A stretch of 8,361 bases of DNA, taken from the NCBI GenBank assembly GCA_003225515.1, contig QIAK01000201.1:1-8361 (forward strand). Direction: 5' to 3'. A model generated the notes under the pieces. That model was not told the DNA's origin, made no database searches, and was given only the letters and a program-made list of their open reading frames with translations. This DNA is from Acidobacteriota bacterium (GTDB lineage Bacteria > Acidobacteriota > Terriglobia > Terriglobales > Acidobacteriaceae). A program made the translations under genes and the position numbers. Shown here in pieces: positions 6,476 through 8,361 of this stretch (position 1 is its first letter; the number at the start of each line of letters is the position of its first letter).

Positions 6476-8068
6476 ATGTTCCTGGCTCGCCTGAAATTTC
6501 CCGCGATCTTATTTTTCGTTGTCACGCTGGTGAGTTCGGCATGGCCACAAGCGTCAACCCCAACCGCGCCCGCCGATCTCGACGCCTACGTGGCCGCTTC
6601 GATGAAAACTTTTCTCGTGCCCGGAATGGCTGTCGCCATCGTGAAAGACGGCAAGATGGTTGTTGCCAAAGGCTACGGCGTCCGTAAACTCGGCGACCCC
6701 ACCCCGGTCGATGAATTCACTCTGTTCGGCATCGGCTCGAACACGAAAGCCTTTACGACAGCTGCCTTGGCCACGCTGGTGGATGAAGGCAAGCTTTCAT
6801 GGGACGATCCCGTCTACCAGCGTCTGCCTGGCTTTGTCATGTACGACCCTTATGTCTCGCACGAAATGACCATCCGCGACCTGCTTACGCATCGAAGCGG
6901 CATGGGACTCGGCGAAGGCGATCTTCTCTTCTGGCCGCACTCCACCTACACCCGCGAAGAGGTCATTTACAAGCTGCGCTTCATGAAACCGCAGTCCAGT
7001 TTCCGCAGCCACTACGCGTACGACAATCTGCTCTACATGACTGCCGGCCAAATCATTCCAGCCGTGACCGGCACTACCTGGGACGACTACATTCGCCAGC
7101 GCATCTTCTCTCCGCTCGGCATGGCGCACACCAACGTCAGCAACGCAAATATCAAGCCCTCCGACAATGTCGCCTTTCCCCACTCCCGTATGGACGGCAA
7201 ACTGCAAGTCATCCACTTCGAAGTGCTCGATAATGCCGCTCCCGCGGGCGCAATCAATTCCTGCGCCGCCGATATGGCCAAATGGGTGCAACTGCAACTC
7301 AACCGCGGAAAGTTTATCGATCGCGAGGGCCGCCTCTTCACTGAACAACGGTCCGGCGAAATGTGGTCGCCGCAAACGATTCTGCCCACCGGAAATCCTC
7401 CGCCACCGCTCGCCGCGCTAAAGGCAAACTTCGCCGACTATGCCTTGGGCTGGGGATTGCGCGATTATCACGGCCGCAAACTCATTGGCCACACCGGAGG
7501 CGTTGCTGGATTTGTTTCCCGAGTTATGCTCGTACCTGAGGAGAATCTCGGGGTCGTCGTGCTCACCAATGCCGAACAGGATGGCGCCTTCGATTCCATT
7601 CTGTATCACGTGCTGGATCACTATTTTCAAGTGCCGCCCACCGACTGGATCGGCGCGTTCAAGGCCGTAGACGATCAGCAAGAAAAAGAAGCGGCCGAGA
7701 CCATGAAGAAGGCGGAAGGCGCTCGCGCCGCCGATTCCAAGCCGTCATTGCCCTTGGAAAAATATGCCGGCGTCTACAACGATGCCTGGTACGGGCCCAT
7801 CACCATCCGCTCAGAAAGTGGCGGCCTGGTCATCACCTTCGATCACACGCCCACCATGATTGGCGACCTACAGCACTGGCAGTACAACACGTTCAAAGTC
7901 CACTGGCGCGATCGCACCATCGAAGACGCATACATAACATTCGCTCTGAACCCCGACGGCACCATCGAGAGCGCAAAAATGGCCGCAGTTTCTCCGCTCG
8001 CCGACTTCAGCTTCGATTATCAGGATCTATTGCTAAAGCCAGCGGTAACGCCGGATCGAAAAAAATAA
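6476..8068 (+). CDS. Exported serine hydrolase, class C beta-lactamase fold (PF00144) with DUF3471-like C-terminal domain
   Basis: The product is 530 residues from ATG 6476. Residues 1-~22/26 are a signal peptide (MFLARLKFPAILFFVVTLVS followed by SAWPQA), so it is exported to the periplasm or outside. The beta-lactamase-like domain (~33-390) carries the full catalytic set: SxxK as Ser88-Asn-Thr-Lys91 (GIGSNTKAF), YxN as Tyr182-Asp-Asn184 (HYAYDNLLY), and HTG as His339-Thr-Gly341 (LIGHTGGVAGF), the third motif of class C/esterase-type members. Ser88 should be the nucleophile. A lysine/glutamate-rich linker (~425-445) leads to a C-terminal beta domain (PLEKYAGVYNDAWYGPITI onward) typical of DUF3471. 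Members include D-aminopeptidases, esterases and peptidases; true beta-lactamase activity is not implied and the substrate is unknown. It is transcribed away from the hydroxylase operon. There is no clear terminator after the TAA. The 28-residue upstream extension to GTG 6392 is rejected. Confidence 0.95.
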   Translation: MFLARLKFPAILFFVVTLVSSAWPQASTPTAPADLDAYVAASMKTFLVPGMAVAIVKDGKMVVAKGYGVRKLGDPTPVDEFTLFGIGSNTKAFTTAALATLVDEGKLSWDDPVYQRLPGFVMYDPYVSHEMTIRDLLTHRSGMGLGEGDLLFWPHSTYTREEVIYKLRFMKPQSSFRSHYAYDNLLYMTAGQIIPAVTGTTWDDYIRQRIFSPLGMAHTNVSNANIKPSDNVAFPHSRMDGKLQVIHFEVLDNAAPAGAINSCAADMAKWVQLQLNRGKFIDREGRLFTEQRSGEMWSPQTILPTGNPPPPLAALKANFADYALGWGLRDYHGRKLIGHTGGVAGFVSRVMLVPEENLGVVVLTNAEQDGAFDSILYHVLDHYFQVPPTDWIGAFKAVDDQQEKEAAETMKKAEGARAADSKPSLPLEKYAGVYNDAWYGPITIRSESGGLVITFDHTPTMIGDLQHWQYNTFKVHWRDRTIEDAYITFALNPDGTIESAKMAAVSPLADFSFDYQDLLLKPAVTPDRKK

Positions 8069-8129
8069 ATGGGTGACCCACTCCTCCTGATGTTGGGAGA
8101 AGTCGGGATTTTGGCTTCCTAAATTTCCA
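8069..8129. other. Short spacer between serine hydrolase and permease genes
   Basis: This 61-base gap holds TGGGTGACCCA (4-bp arms, 3-base loop) right after the TAA. It is too short a stem, and has no following T run, to call a terminator. A purine block GGGAGAAG (8095-8102) lies about 27 bases before the permease start, which is too far for a standard ribosome binding site. No promoter is evident, so the permease may be co-transcribed with the hydrolase. Confidence 0.4.
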
Positions 8130-8361
8130 GTGCCGACCATCGATAATCCGAGCCATCAAGCCCAGGCCGAAGTTCAATCCCACAGTGCCGCGCTCCGCAA
8201 AGAACTCGGGCTGTTCGATCTCATCCTCGCTCAGATCCTCATTATCATCGTCGCCGACTACATGGGAACCGCTGTCAAAGCCGGCTCCTCTCACGTGGTC
8301 TTCTGGATTCTCGCGATCGCATTTTTCTTCGTCCCTCAGGCGCTCGTCGTTATTCACATGA
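8130..8361 (+). CDS. APC family amino acid permease, N-terminal part, truncated by window edge
   Basis: The frame beginning at GTG 8130 stays open to the window end, giving 77 residues. A short hydrophilic N-terminus ends in the ALRKELGLFDLILAQIL block, typical of APC-superfamily permeases where 'LxRxLGxxDL' leads into transmembrane helix 1. Helix 1 is about residues 28-49 (LFDLILAQILIIIVADYMGT region). A short loop KAGSSH is followed by helix 2, about residues 55-77 (HVVFWILAIAFFFVPQALVV). It would be an inner-membrane transporter of amino acids or related amines. GTG 8130 is the only usual start between the upstream in-frame TGA (8088-8090) and the helix, but it lacks a good Shine-Dalgarno. 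An ORF on the opposite strand here is a shadow. The substrate cannot be judged from this fragment. Confidence 0.85.
   Translation, partial: MPTIDNPSHQAQAEVQSHSAALRKELGLFDLILAQILIIIVADYMGTAVKAGSSHVVFWILAIAFFFVPQALVVIHM

Noticed and set aside
8069..8080. TGGGTGACCCA as a rho-independent terminator
   Set aside because: The stem is only 4 bp and no T run follows.
8007..8357. Minus-strand open frame of 116 codons at the right edge
   Set aside because: Asp/Glu/Arg-rich translation with no recognisable features; the plus strand encodes two clear transmembrane helices of an APC permease in the same place.

Overview
The window holds five tightly packed minus-strand genes that read as one operon. After a short divergent intergenic region come one complete and one partial plus-strand gene. 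The DNA is moderately GC-rich. The exported beta-lactamase-fold serine hydrolase with a DUF3471-like tail, and a GGACGG...CCGTCC palindrome of a type I recall as dispersed in Acidobacteriota, suggest a soil acidobacterium (Terriglobia/Koribacter-like). That assignment is inference: there is no rRNA or other phylogenetic marker here.

Minus-strand operon, in transcription order from about 6266 down to 1: (1) a FAD subunit of a xanthine-dehydrogenase-family molybdenum hydroxylase; (2) a 950-residue protein fusing the 2x[2Fe-2S] domain to the molybdopterin domain; (3) a 6-hydroxynicotinate-reductase-like Fe-S/flavoprotein; (4) a UPF0280 protein with ApbE-like features; (5) the first 55 residues of a DUF1185 'amino acid synthesis' family protein, cut by the window edge. 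Junctions are overlapping or separated by at most 10 bases, so translational coupling is likely. The first two genes together form one molybdenum hydroxylase that would hydroxylate a carbon next to a ring nitrogen. The third resembles the enzyme that reduces the hydroxylated ring in anaerobic nicotinate catabolism. The cluster therefore looks like a hydroxylate-then-reduce pathway for an N-heterocycle. The substrate is unknown, and no ring-opening hydrolase or transporter is visible inside the window.

At the junction of genes 2 and 3 (2581-2628) a perfect hairpin and a run of 6-bp repeats lie inside the 3' end of the molybdenum-hydroxylase gene and encode a low-complexity tail.

The divergent intergenic region (6267-6475) contains several small palindromes that could be operators. 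The plus strand then encodes an exported class-C-beta-lactamase-fold serine hydrolase (6476-8068) and, after a 61-base gap, the N-terminus of an APC-type amino acid permease running off the right edge. The most interesting idea here is that the UPF0280 protein may attach the flavin to the reductase-like protein encoded beside it.
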